13,071 nucleotides of DNA. Source: an uncultured Alphaproteobacteria bacterium. GTDB taxonomy: Bacteria > Pseudomonadota > Alphaproteobacteria > RF32 > CAG-239. Made by a program: the position numbers and the translations under genes. The number at the start of each line of letters is the position of its first letter. Position 1 is the first letter of the stretch. Shown here piece by piece: positions 1 to 7,277 of the stretch. Under the pieces are notes generated by a model. That model did not search any database, had not been told where the DNA came from, and saw nothing but the letters and a program-made list of their open reading frames with translations. Where the stretch lies: positions 1 through 13,071 of the forward strand of contig USCF01000010.1 in NCBI GenBank assembly GCA_900553115.1. The letters run 5' to 3'.

Positions 1-2428
1 CTGCAGTTAAAGAACTTGGAGCATAACCCTTTGGAATGGCGTAATTATTTTTTCCGCATTTTAAATACATTCCATATCGGCCTTTATTGAGGGTAATATC
101 TTCTTTAGTCGTCGGATGTTGCGCCAAAACTGTTGGTTCCGGTTTGGCAACAGCGTTTTTCAGAAGTTCTTCTGCTCGTTCGGAAGTAATATTAAAAATA
201 TTATCTTCTCCGCTTAACGATTTTGATTTTGTGCCTTGTTTAATATATTGACCGAATTTACCGATATTAGCTTCAATGCCATTTCCTAAATCACGCGGCA
301 AAGAAAGCAAAATCTGTGCTTGTTCAGCTGTTAGTTCCTCCGGTTTCACAAACTTAGGCAGCGAACAGCGTTTTGGCTTTTCTGTATTGCTGGAGGCATC
401 GCCGAGCTGAACATAGTAGCCGTATGGTCCTTTGCGCAAATAAACATTTTGTTCGTTCATCTGACACAAAATTTTATCTTCGCCACTGGCAAGTTTTTGT
501 GCGCTGGCGTTGGCGGCTTCTTCCTCTTCTTCCTTAGTGTCGGTCAAAGGCTTAGTGTACGAACATTCCGGGTAGTTTGAACAGCCTAAAAAAGCGCCGA
601 ACTTGCCGAACTTTATGCTTAAGCGTCCTTTGCCGCACTTAGGGCAAATTCTTGGGTCCGAGCCGTCTTCGCGCGGTGGAAACAGATGGGCAGACAAAGC
701 TTCGTCAACTTTGTTAATAACTTCTGTCAGTTGCAGAGGTTTAACCTCGTCTATGTTTTTGATAAACTTAGCCCAAAATCCGGCAAGCAGTTTTTTCCAT
801 TGCATAGCACCGGCAGAAACATCGTCCAAAAATTCTTCCATCTGCGCCGTAAAATCATATTCTACATATTTTTTGAAAAAGTTTTCTAAAAATACGGTCA
901 CGATACGTCCGCGGTCTTCTGGAATAAAACGCAGTTTTTCCACTTTTACATATTTACGTTCCTGCAAAACGGCAATAATGTTGGCATAAGTTGACGGTCG
1001 TCCGATACCAAGTTCTTCCAGCTTTTTAACCAAACTTGCTTCCGTAAATCTCGGCGGTGGCGTGGTAAAATGCTGAGCCGGCTTAATTTCTTTCTTTTCA
1101 ACAGATTCGCCGGTTTCCACATTAGGCAGAATTGCATTTTCATCATCGTCATCAGAATCATCTTTACTTTCTTGATAAAGTTTCAAAAATCCGTCAAATT
1201 GAATTACTTGACCGTTGGCACGCAATAAAATTTTGCCGTCAGCCGATTTTGCATCAACCACAACTCTATCCAAAATAGCCGGATTCATTTGGCAGGCAAC
1301 GGTGCGTTTCCAAATCAGCTCATAAAGTTTGTAAGCGTCGCTGTCTAATTTTAACTCCATTTTTTTAGGAGTGTTCATAACGTCAGATGGACGGATAGCC
1401 TCGTGTGCTTCTTGAGCGTTTTTAGTTTTGTTTTTATATTCTTTTGCGGTCTTTGGCAAATAGCTGGAGCCAAAATATTTTTCAATAGCTTCGCGGCAGG
1501 CTTTTATGGCTTCTTTAGAAAGGTTTACCGCGTCGGTACGCATATAAGTGATAATACCTGCTTCATAAAGTTTTTGCGCCACTTGCATAGTTTTTTTTGC
1601 CGAAAAACGCAATTTACGGGCAGCCTCTTGCTGTAGGGTAGAAGTTGTAAACGGCGGCGCCGGATAGCGGCTGGCTTTTTTGCGCTCGACGTTTGAAATT
1701 GCAAAATTCTGCGCCTCGATTTTTGCTTTGGCGGCCAGAGCTTTTTCTTCGCTGTTAATTGTAAACTTGTCTAATTTTTTGCCGTCCAAATTGATTAAGT
1801 GTGTCAGCATTTCTGCTTTTTGTGCTGTCAGCAAGTCAACATCAATTGTCCAATATTCTTCCGCCTTAAATTTATCAATTTCATTTTCGCGGTCGCAAAT
1901 CAAACGCAGAGCCACCGATTGTACGCGTCCTGCCGACTTAGACCCCGGAAGTTTGCGCCACAAAATCGGCGACAAGTTGAATCCAACCAAATAATCCAAA
2001 GCACGTCTAGCCATATAGGCACTGACTAAATCTTGGTCTATTTCCCTAGGGTTTTCAATGCCTTCTTTGACGGCAGATTTTGTAATTTCGTGAAAAACTA
2101 CACGCTCAATTTTTTTGCCGTTCAGTTTTTTCTTTTCTTTCAGTTCTTCTAAAATATGCCAAGCAATAGCTTCTCCTTCTCTATCCGGGTCGGATGCGAG
2201 AATAAGCGTGTCGCAGTCTTTAAGCGCAGCGATAATGTCGTTGAGGTGTTTTTTGCCCACTGGACTAAACTCCCAAGTCATGGCAAAGTCATTGTCCGGA
2301 TCAACAGAGCCGTCTTTGCTAGGCAAATCGCGTATATGACCATAGCTGGCCAAAACTTTATAGTCTGAACCTAGATACTTATTGATTGTTTTGGCTTTTG
2401 CCGGAGATTCTACAACAACTAATTTCAT
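1..2428 (-). CDS. topA: DNA topoisomerase I (type IA), 3'-truncated by window edge
   Basis: Topoisomerase I relaxes negatively supercoiled DNA by cutting and passing single strands. The frame stays open from the ATG at 2428 to the left edge, giving 809 residues without a stop. The N-terminal Toprim domain begins MKLVVVESPAKAKTI and carries DPDREGE at residues 80-86 (metal binding). The catalytic tyrosine is Tyr295 in ITYMRTDA. An acidic stretch (SKDDSDDDDEN, about 421-431) precedes the end of the core. A four-cysteine zinc ribbon follows (Cys595, 598, 616, 622). Beyond it are at least three glycine/tyrosine-rich C-terminal repeats (such as KGPYGYYV, GKFGQYIK, KGRYGMYL) of the type seen in alphaproteobacterial TopA. 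The start is supported by AAGGTG nine bases upstream, overlapping the dprA stop. It is the last visible gene of the plsY-dprA-topA operon. I see no frameshift; only the extreme C-terminus is missing. Confidence 0.97.
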   Translation of the reverse strand, partial: MKLVVVESPAKAKTINKYLGSDYKVLASYGHIRDLPSKDGSVDPDNDFAMTWEFSPVGKKHLNDIIAALKDCDTLILASDPDREGEAIAWHILEELKEKKKLNGKKIERVVFHEITKSAVKEGIENPREIDQDLVSAYMARRALDYLVGFNLSPILWRKLPGSKSAGRVQSVALRLICDRENEIDKFKAEEYWTIDVDLLTAQKAEMLTHLINLDGKKLDKFTINSEEKALAAKAKIEAQNFAISNVERKKASRYPAPPFTTSTLQQEAARKLRFSAKKTMQVAQKLYEAGIITYMRTDAVNLSKEAIKACREAIEKYFGSSYLPKTAKEYKNKTKNAQEAHEAIRPSDVMNTPKKMELKLDSDAYKLYELIWKRTVACQMNPAILDRVVVDAKSADGKILLRANGQVIQFDGFLKLYQESKDDSDDDDENAILPNVETGESVEKKEIKPAQHFTTPPPRFTEASLVKKLEELGIGRPSTYANIIAVLQERKYVKVEKLRFIPEDRGRIVTVFLENFFKKYVEYDFTAQMEEFLDDVSAGAMQWKKLLAGFWAKFIKNIDEVKPLQLTEVINKVDEALSAHLFPPREDGSDPRICPKCGKGRLSIKFGKFGAFLGCSNYPECSYTKPLTDTKEEEEEAANASAQKLASGEDKILCQMNEQNVYLRKGPYGYYVQLGDASSNTEKPKRCSLPKFVKPEELTAEQAQILLSLPRDLGNGIEANIGKFGQYIKQGTKSKSLSGEDNIFNITSERAEELLKNAVAKPEPTVLAQHPTTKEDITLNKGRYGMYLKCGKNNYAIPKGYAPSSLTA

Positions 2429-2441
2429 TTTATTATACACC

Positions 2442-3566
2442 TTATTTTAAGCGCGCCACTCGATTTCCAACCTGCCGTTCTATTTTTCCGCTAAACTCCA
2501 AGTCCAGCAGCTGAGAAAAGAAATCGGCCTGCATTAAACCGCTTGAGCGCAGCAGCTCATCTATATCCACGCCTTCAAAAGTTATTAATTCGATTAATGG
2601 CAAATTATTTTCCTTATTCGGCAGTGGTTCAGAAATTTTAATGTCTGAAATATTTACACGATTTTCAACTTTGTCAAGAGGCTTCAAGCTCAGTTGCGCG
2701 CTTTTTATTTGCCGGTTTTGATTTATACTTAATATATTAAGTATGTCTTCGGCATTTTCAGTTAAAACAGCGCCTTCTTTAATCAAATGATTAGGTCCTT
2801 GAGAGCGATTTTCTAAAGGCGACCCCGGAACAGCGAAAATATCTTTGCCTTGTTCTAATGCACATTTTGCTGTTATCAAAGAACCGGAATGCAAACTGGC
2901 TTCAACAACCAGTGTCCCGGCAGATAGGGCAGAAATTATTCTGTTCCGCCTAGGAAAGGTTGAAATTTGAGCTGCGGTGCCAAACGGAAGTTCAGAGATA
3001 ATCAATCCTTGTTCGGCTATCATTTTATAAATATCTTTGTTTTCGGCCGGATAAACCACATCGATTCCGGTGCCTAAAACAGCAATGGTCGGCCCAAGTT
3101 TGTTTTTGGCATACATGGCGCCTTTGTGCGCGGCGCTGTCAATACCGCGAGCCATGCCGGAAATTATTAAAACATCATTTTCGGTTAAGTCATAAGCGAT
3201 TCGCGAGGCAATTTTCCGCCCGTTGATTGAGGCGTTTCTGGCGCCGACAATTGCCATGCTTAAAGGGTGACTTAATAAATCCGTATTGCCCAAGGCATAT
3301 AAAATCGGCGGTGCGTCATTAAGCTGCCGCAAAGATTCGGGGTAAACCGCGTCTTTATAGGTAATTATTTTGACACCGAGTTTAGCGGCTCGTTCAATTT
3401 CTTCGACGGCTTTGTCTTTGCTGCAAAGTTTTTTCTTTTGAGCAATTGCAGAAATTGTTTTTGTCAGGCTATCGTTATATGTTTGCAGATACTTATAAAA
3501 CGTAACCGGACCGACACCGTCGGTCATCATTATTTGCAATATGTCAGAAAGCTCGTTGTCAGCCAC
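2442..3566 (-). CDS. dprA: DNA-processing protein DprA (Smf), GTG start
   Basis: DprA binds incoming single-stranded DNA in the cytoplasm and loads RecA during natural transformation; it is also widespread in bacteria not known to be competent. The 374-residue product has an N-terminal helical region with a helix-hairpin-like GVGP (17-20). The Rossmann-like DprA core shows IVGARNAS (106-113), SGMARGIDSAAHKG (136-149), LGTGIDVVYPAEN (164-176), FPRRNRIISALS (204-215) and AVPGSP (245-250). A C-terminal winged-helix-like segment runs from about 323 to 374 (LIELITFEGVDIDELL onward). The start codon is GTG, supported by GAAGG just upstream inside the end of plsY; the gap to plsY is 3 bases, suggesting translational coupling. 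The stop TAA overlaps the ribosome binding site of topA. The region about 280-322 is poorly conserved linker. Confidence 0.95.
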   Translation of the reverse strand: MADNELSDILQIMMTDGVGPVTFYKYLQTYNDSLTKTISAIAQKKKLCSKDKAVEEIERAAKLGVKIITYKDAVYPESLRQLNDAPPILYALGNTDLLSHPLSMAIVGARNASINGRKIASRIAYDLTENDVLIISGMARGIDSAAHKGAMYAKNKLGPTIAVLGTGIDVVYPAENKDIYKMIAEQGLIISELPFGTAAQISTFPRRNRIISALSAGTLVVEASLHSGSLITAKCALEQGKDIFAVPGSPLENRSQGPNHLIKEGAVLTENAEDILNILSINQNRQIKSAQLSLKPLDKVENRVNISDIKISEPLPNKENNLPLIELITFEGVDIDELLRSSGLMQADFFSQLLDLEFSGKIERQVGNRVARLK

Positions 3567-3569
3567 TTT

Positions 3570-4208
3570 TTACGCCTTCTTTTTGAAACTTATTTTGCTC
3601 TCTGTTCCGTTAATTAAACGAGAAATGTTTGCATGGTGACGGATAATTACCAGTAAGGCAATAATGGTATAAAACACCGCATATACCGGCGGACACAGCA
3701 AGAAAGCTACTATTGGCATAGAAATGGCTGCCGTAAGCGCTGATAATGAAGAATAGCGGAAAGCAAAGGCCATAATCAACCATACGGCCAAAGCAATTAA
3801 GGCAACCGGCCATTGTGTCATCAAAATAAAACCAAAGGCCGAAGAAACTCCTTTCCCACCTTTGAATTTGAGCCAAACCGGAAAATTGTGTCCAATAACG
3901 CCAAAAGAGCCGGCAATTAATGAGCCGATAACATTCAGTGAGGTATCTATACCGGCAAAAGATAGAGTTGTATCAGGTAAAATATGATAAGCGGCATAAG
4001 CGGCTAAGCCGGCTTTGAACGCATCTAATAAAACGGTCAATAAAGCCAAAGTTTTGTTTCCGGTGCGTAAAACGTTGGTGGCGCCGATATTGCCTGAGCC
4101 TATTTTGCGTATATCGCCGTAACCGAACAAATAGCAAAGAACCAAGCCAAATGGAATTGAGCCGGCCAAATATCCGCCCAATGCGCAAAGAAACAAATTT
4201 AAAGTCAT
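3570..4208 (-). CDS. plsY: Glycerol-3-phosphate acyltransferase PlsY
   Basis: PlsY is an integral inner-membrane enzyme that transfers the acyl group of acyl-phosphate to glycerol-3-phosphate, giving lysophosphatidic acid, the first step of phospholipid synthesis in most bacteria. The 212-residue product is strongly hydrophobic, with several membrane segments. It shows the family's conserved loops: GSIPFG (16-21) with GSGNIGATNVLR (37-48), then GHNFPVWLKFKGGKG (106-120), and a C-terminal HHANISRLINGTE. Length is normal for the family. The ATG at 4208 has an AGGAG seven bases upstream. It is the first gene of the leftward operon with dprA and topA and is transcribed away from pyrH. Its acyl-phosphate donor needs PlsX, which is not in this window. 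Confidence 0.96.
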   Translation of the reverse strand: MTLNLFLCALGGYLAGSIPFGLVLCYLFGYGDIRKIGSGNIGATNVLRTGNKTLALLTVLLDAFKAGLAAYAAYHILPDTTLSFAGIDTSLNVIGSLIAGSFGVIGHNFPVWLKFKGGKGVSSAFGFILMTQWPVALIALAVWLIMAFAFRYSSLSALTAAISMPIVAFLLCPPVYAVFYTIIALLVIIRHHANISRLINGTESKISFKKKA

Positions 4209-4373
4209 AACTTTTCTCCTTCAGTCTGAAAATTGATTCTATCAATAGCAGAAAACGCAAAATATTCAACTATATTTTCGTTCTTTAAAAAATTCTGCTG
4301 AAAACGTGTAAAATGTTGATGACAACTGCAGTAAAATGCGTAACATACAATCAGATTATTATAAGGTGTAAAA
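4209..4373. promoter_or_regulatory. Divergent intergenic region between plsY and pyrH
   Basis: These 165 AT-rich bases separate two divergent operons and must hold promoters for both. On the plus strand ATGACA (4319-4324), 16 bases and TAACAT (4341-4346) form the best candidate for pyrH. On the minus strand a TAGAAT hexamer (complement of 4236-4241) is a possible -10 for plsY, but I see no well-spaced -35. A 13-base perfect palindrome, TTGAT-TCT-ATCAA (4233-4245), overlaps that hexamer and could be an operator or chance. The plsY ribosome binding site lies at its left end and the pyrH site (AAGGTG, 4363-4368) at its right end. No coding sequence or RNA gene is seen. Confidence 0.6.
4319..4346 (+). 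promoter_or_regulatory. Candidate sigma-70-type promoter for the pyrH-fabZ operon
   Basis: ATGACA (4319-4324) matches the -35 consensus at 5 of 6 positions. TAACAT (4341-4346) matches the -10 consensus at 4 of 6, with a 16-base spacer. A nearby TACAAT (4346-4351) is a better -10 but badly spaced. Transcription would start about 20 bases before the pyrH start codon, leaving a short leader. This is pattern matching only. Confidence 0.35.
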
Positions 4374-5084
4374 ATGAAACCGGTTTATAAAAGAATTTTA
4401 CTCAAGCTTTCGGGCGAAGGTTTGATGGGGAATAAAGGCTTTGGCGTAGATGCCGAAATCGCTGCTGCTTTGGCGGCAGAAATTGCAGAAGTGCGTGATT
4501 TAGGCGTGCAGATTTGTTTGGTTATCGGCGGAGGAAACTTTTTCCGCGGCGCCAAAAATGCGACCGAAGGGATGGATAGAAGCGTTGCCGATCAGGTTGG
4601 TATGATGGCAACCCTGATGAATGCGCTTGTTATGAAAACAGCCATAGAACGTGCCGGTTGTCCGGTGGAAATTTTTTCGGGTTTGGTAATGCCTCAAGTG
4701 TGTGAAACCTATAGTTTTCGCGAGGCTGTAAAATCTTTGGCAAAAGGAAAAGTCGTAATTTTTGCTGCTGGTACGGGCAATCCGTATTTTACAACCGATT
4801 CCGGAGCGGCCTTGCGTGCTGCAGAAATGCATTGCGATGTGATTATGAAAGCAACTCAGGTTAACGGAGTTTATGATTCTGATCCGCGTTTTAATCCGGA
4901 TGCTAAGCGCTACGAAACCATTAGTTTTGCTGAAGTGGAGGAGAAAAAACTTAAAGTTATGGATATGACTGCAATAACTATGGCGGCAGAAAATAATATT
5001 CCGATTATGGTTTTTGCACAAAAAGGAAAAAATTCTATTGCTGAGGCCGTGTGTGGCCTTGCTGAATGTACAATCATTAAATAA
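4374..5084 (+). CDS. pyrH: UMP kinase
   Basis: PyrH phosphorylates UMP to UDP with ATP in the cytoplasm, feeding pyrimidine nucleotides to RNA, DNA and UDP-sugar synthesis. The 236-residue product belongs to the amino-acid-kinase fold and not the eukaryotic-type UMP/CMP kinases. Motifs are KRILLKLSGE (6-15), GGGNFFRG (52-59), ADQVGMMATLMNAL (72-85), GTGNPYFTTD (133-142) and KATQVNGVYDSDP (159-171). Length is close to other bacterial PyrH proteins. The ATG has AAGGTG five bases upstream. It opens the rightward operon. In most proteobacteria pyrH follows rpsB and tsf, but here its upstream neighbour is the divergent plsY. Members of the family are typically hexamers controlled by UTP and GTP; that cannot be read from the sequence. 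Confidence 0.97.
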   Translation: MKPVYKRILLKLSGEGLMGNKGFGVDAEIAAALAAEIAEVRDLGVQICLVIGGGNFFRGAKNATEGMDRSVADQVGMMATLMNALVMKTAIERAGCPVEIFSGLVMPQVCETYSFREAVKSLAKGKVVIFAAGTGNPYFTTDSGAALRAAEMHCDVIMKATQVNGVYDSDPRFNPDAKRYETISFAEVEEKKLKVMDMTAITMAAENNIPIMVFAQKGKNSIAEAVCGLAECTIIK

Positions 5085-5100
5085 AAGTAAGAGGTAAATA

Positions 5101-5664
5101 ATGTCTGATTTTGAAAAAATTAAAACTGAGACCTTGAATAGAATGGAAAAAAGTTTGGATGCGTTGAAGGCTGATTTTGCCGGATTGCGCGCCGGACGTG
5201 CTCACGCCAGTTTGCTGGATGGTATTTTGGTTGAGGCTTATGGTAATATGACGCCTATCAGTCAAATTGGTACAGTAAGCGTTCCAGATGCTCGTACTTT
5301 GTCAGTCAGCGTTTGGGATAAAAGTATGGCTAAATCGGTTGAAAAAGCTCTGCGCGAAAGTGATTTGGGTTTGAATCCAATGTCTGACGGTCAACTGATT
5401 CGCATTCCAATTCCTCCATTGAGTGAAGAGCGTCGTAAAGAGTTGGTTAAAATCTCTGGTAAATATGCCGAACAATGCAAAGTTGCTGTGCGCAATATCC
5501 GTCGTGATGCTATGGATGACGTTAAAAAACTGAAAAAAGATTCTTTAATTTCAGAAGATGAAGAAAAGAAATATAACAGCGATATTCAAAAATGGACTGA
5601 TGATGCAATCCGTAAAGTAGACGAGCAGGTTGCCTTGAAAGAAAAAGACATTATGCAGGTTTAA
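5101..5664 (+). CDS. frr: Ribosome recycling factor
   Basis: The recycling factor splits the post-termination ribosome together with EF-G. The 187-residue product matches the usual length of about 185. It has the typical opening (MSDFEKIKTETLNRMEKSLD), the conserved LRAGRAHASLL near residues 29-39, the domain II strands (PDARTLSVSVWDKS) and the long C-terminal helices (LSEERRKELVKISGKYAEQ, then AVRNIRRDAMDDVKKL). The ATG is preceded by AGAGGT at a good distance. It lies 16 bases after pyrH, the standard pairing in bacteria. The uppS ribosome binding site overlaps its stop codon. Confidence 0.97.
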   Translation: MSDFEKIKTETLNRMEKSLDALKADFAGLRAGRAHASLLDGILVEAYGNMTPISQIGTVSVPDARTLSVSVWDKSMAKSVEKALRESDLGLNPMSDGQLIRIPIPPLSEERRKELVKISGKYAEQCKVAVRNIRRDAMDDVKKLKKDSLISEDEEKKYNSDIQKWTDDAIRKVDEQVALKEKDIMQV

Positions 5665-5673
5665 GGTGTGATC

Positions 5674-6378
5674 GTGACTGTTGAAAACTTGCAGCATATA
5701 GCGTTTATTATGGATGGAAACCGTCGTTGGGCAAAAAAACGTGGTTTGCCTGTGGCTATGGGACATAAAAAAGGCGCTGAAATATTGATTGATACAGCAA
5801 AGGCGGTGAAAAGCCTTGGTGTTAAATATATGACGGTATATGCTTTTTCTACGGAAAATTGGCAGCGTGAAAAGTCAGAGGTTGATGGTCTGATGAATTT
5901 GCTGCGCAATTATTTGGATAACAGCTTTAAGGAGCTGGAAGAAAATAATGTTAAAATTATTTTCATTGGCGAACGAAATATGTTGGCAGCAGATATTGTG
6001 GCCAAAATGGTAAAGATTGAAGAAAAAACCGCTCAAAATGACGGACTTACGTTGTGTGTTGCCCTGAGTTACGGTGGTCGACAAGAAATTGTTTCTGCCG
6101 CGCGCAGAATTGCAAGTTTGGTGCAAAAAGGCGATTTAACGGTGCAGGATATTGATGTTGGCACGTTTTCTTCAATGTTATATACCGCGGGCATCCCAGA
6201 TCCAGATTTGTTGATTCGCACCAGCGGTGAGCAAAGAATAAGCAATTATTTGCTGTGGCAGTTGGCTTACAGCGAAATGTATTTTTCGCCGGTTTTGTGG
6301 CCGGATTTTTCAAAAACAGAGTTAGAAAAGATTATACAAGAATATAATAATAGGGAGAGAAGATATGGTAAGTCGTAA
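5674..6378 (+). CDS. uppS: Undecaprenyl (polyprenyl) diphosphate synthase, GTG start
   Basis: UppS is a cis-prenyltransferase that adds isopentenyl units to farnesyl diphosphate to make undecaprenyl diphosphate, precursor of the lipid carrier for peptidoglycan and O-antigen. With the start used here the product has 234 residues. The signature MDGNRRWAKKRG holds the catalytic Asp14. Near the C-terminus, RTSGEQRISNYLLWQ (from 182) holds the substrate- and Mg-binding Arg and Glu186, followed by WPDF. There is no ATG at the start. Two in-frame GTG codons exist, at 5668 and 5674. I chose 5674 because AAGGTG (5663-5668) is then 5 bases away, whereas 5668 lies inside that site. The 3' end overlaps cdsA by 14 bases, suggesting translational coupling. 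Confidence 0.94.
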   Translation: MTVENLQHIAFIMDGNRRWAKKRGLPVAMGHKKGAEILIDTAKAVKSLGVKYMTVYAFSTENWQREKSEVDGLMNLLRNYLDNSFKELEENNVKIIFIGERNMLAADIVAKMVKIEEKTAQNDGLTLCVALSYGGRQEIVSAARRIASLVQKGDLTVQDIDVGTFSSMLYTAGIPDPDLLIRTSGEQRISNYLLWQLAYSEMYFSPVLWPDFSKTELEKIIQEYNNRERRYGKS

Positions 6379-7267
6379 ATTTGGCGCAATAACCAAAAGA
6401 ATTTTAGCCGCAATTATAATGATACCAATTGCGGTTGAGGTACTTTATATCGGCAGTCCGTATGTCGAAGTTCTGGCAGTTGTGGTCGGCGGTTTATTGG
6501 CATGGGAATGGGCTAATTTATTGTCATCGCAAAAGTCATCGGCTTATGTTACTGCTTATATGATGAGTTTAGCTGTTTCTTTATGGAGCTACAATTTTGC
6601 GGTTTTATTCAGCATGATGGCCATAACCTCGTTGGTTGTATGGTTTATGGCTGAAAAAGAAAAACGCCGTTCACTGATTACTTTGGGCGTGCCATATATT
6701 TCTATCGGCATAGGCTCTCTGATTTGGATGTATCGTAATTTTGATCCGAGTGAAGGCTATTATGACCCGCAATATAATTATAGCTTTATGTTGACTTTGT
6801 GGTTTTTCTTGATGGTTTGGAGTATGGATATTGGCGGACTTGTGGTTGGTTGCAATCTGCGTGGTCCTAAGTTGGCGCCAAAAATCAGCCCTAACAAAAC
6901 TTGGTCAGGGTTGTTTGGAGGCATTTTACTCTCCATTTCGGTTAGCATAATCTTTATGTATGTTTGTACCGAAGTTTTGGATATTCCGTTTTATTCTAGC
7001 AACTTGAATCATGTTTCATTTACATATTCTCCATTGCATCTGCGTTATGTATGGCCAATTAATGAACAAATGTTGTATGCTTTTGCCGCTGGTATCATCG
7101 CTGTATTGGCTCAGGTTGGAGATTTGATTGAATCCGCCATCAAACGCAAAGTAGGAGTTAAGGATTCTAGTAAATTAATCCCTGGGCACGGTGGCGTTTT
7201 TGACCGTGTAGATGGTTTAATTTTTGCCGCTCCGTTTGTTTATTTGTTTTTTATGTATATGAGATAA
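6365..7267 (+). CDS. cdsA: Phosphatidate cytidylyltransferase (CDP-diglyceride synthase)
   Basis: CdsA is an inner-membrane enzyme that makes CDP-diacylglycerol from phosphatidic acid and CTP, the branch point to phosphatidylethanolamine, phosphatidylglycerol and cardiolipin. The 300-residue product has many hydrophobic segments over its length. The family signature is complete near the C-terminus: SAIKRKVGVKD (from 257), PGHGG (273-277) and FDRVD (279-283). PNKTWSG upstream is also conserved. The ATG lies inside the end of uppS and is preceded by GGGAGAGA. It takes phosphatidic acid descending from the PlsY product encoded on the opposite operon. In many alphaproteobacteria dxr follows this gene; here rseP follows after 10 bases. 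Confidence 0.96.
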   Translation: MVSRKFGAITKRILAAIIMIPIAVEVLYIGSPYVEVLAVVVGGLLAWEWANLLSSQKSSAYVTAYMMSLAVSLWSYNFAVLFSMMAITSLVVWFMAEKEKRRSLITLGVPYISIGIGSLIWMYRNFDPSEGYYDPQYNYSFMLTLWFFLMVWSMDIGGLVVGCNLRGPKLAPKISPNKTWSGLFGGILLSISVSIIFMYVCTEVLDIPFYSSNLNHVSFTYSPLHLRYVWPINEQMLYAFAAGIIAVLAQVGDLIESAIKRKVGVKDSSKLIPGHGGVFDRVDGLIFAAPFVYLFFMYMR

Positions 7268-7277
7268 GGTGACCTAA

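Noticed and set aside
603..989. 128-codon plus-strand frame in the leftmost part
   Set aside because: It lies antisense to topA, whose minus-strand frame is open from 2428 to the edge with Toprim, catalytic Tyr and zinc-ribbon motifs. The other plus-strand frames between 603 and 2368 are rejected for the same reason.
4500..5021. Long open frame of 173 codons on the minus strand inside pyrH
   Set aside because: It is fully antisense to a strongly conserved gene, its product is rich in His, Cys and Asn with no recognisable motif, and it has no convincing ribosome binding site. It is an effect of codon use on the opposite strand.
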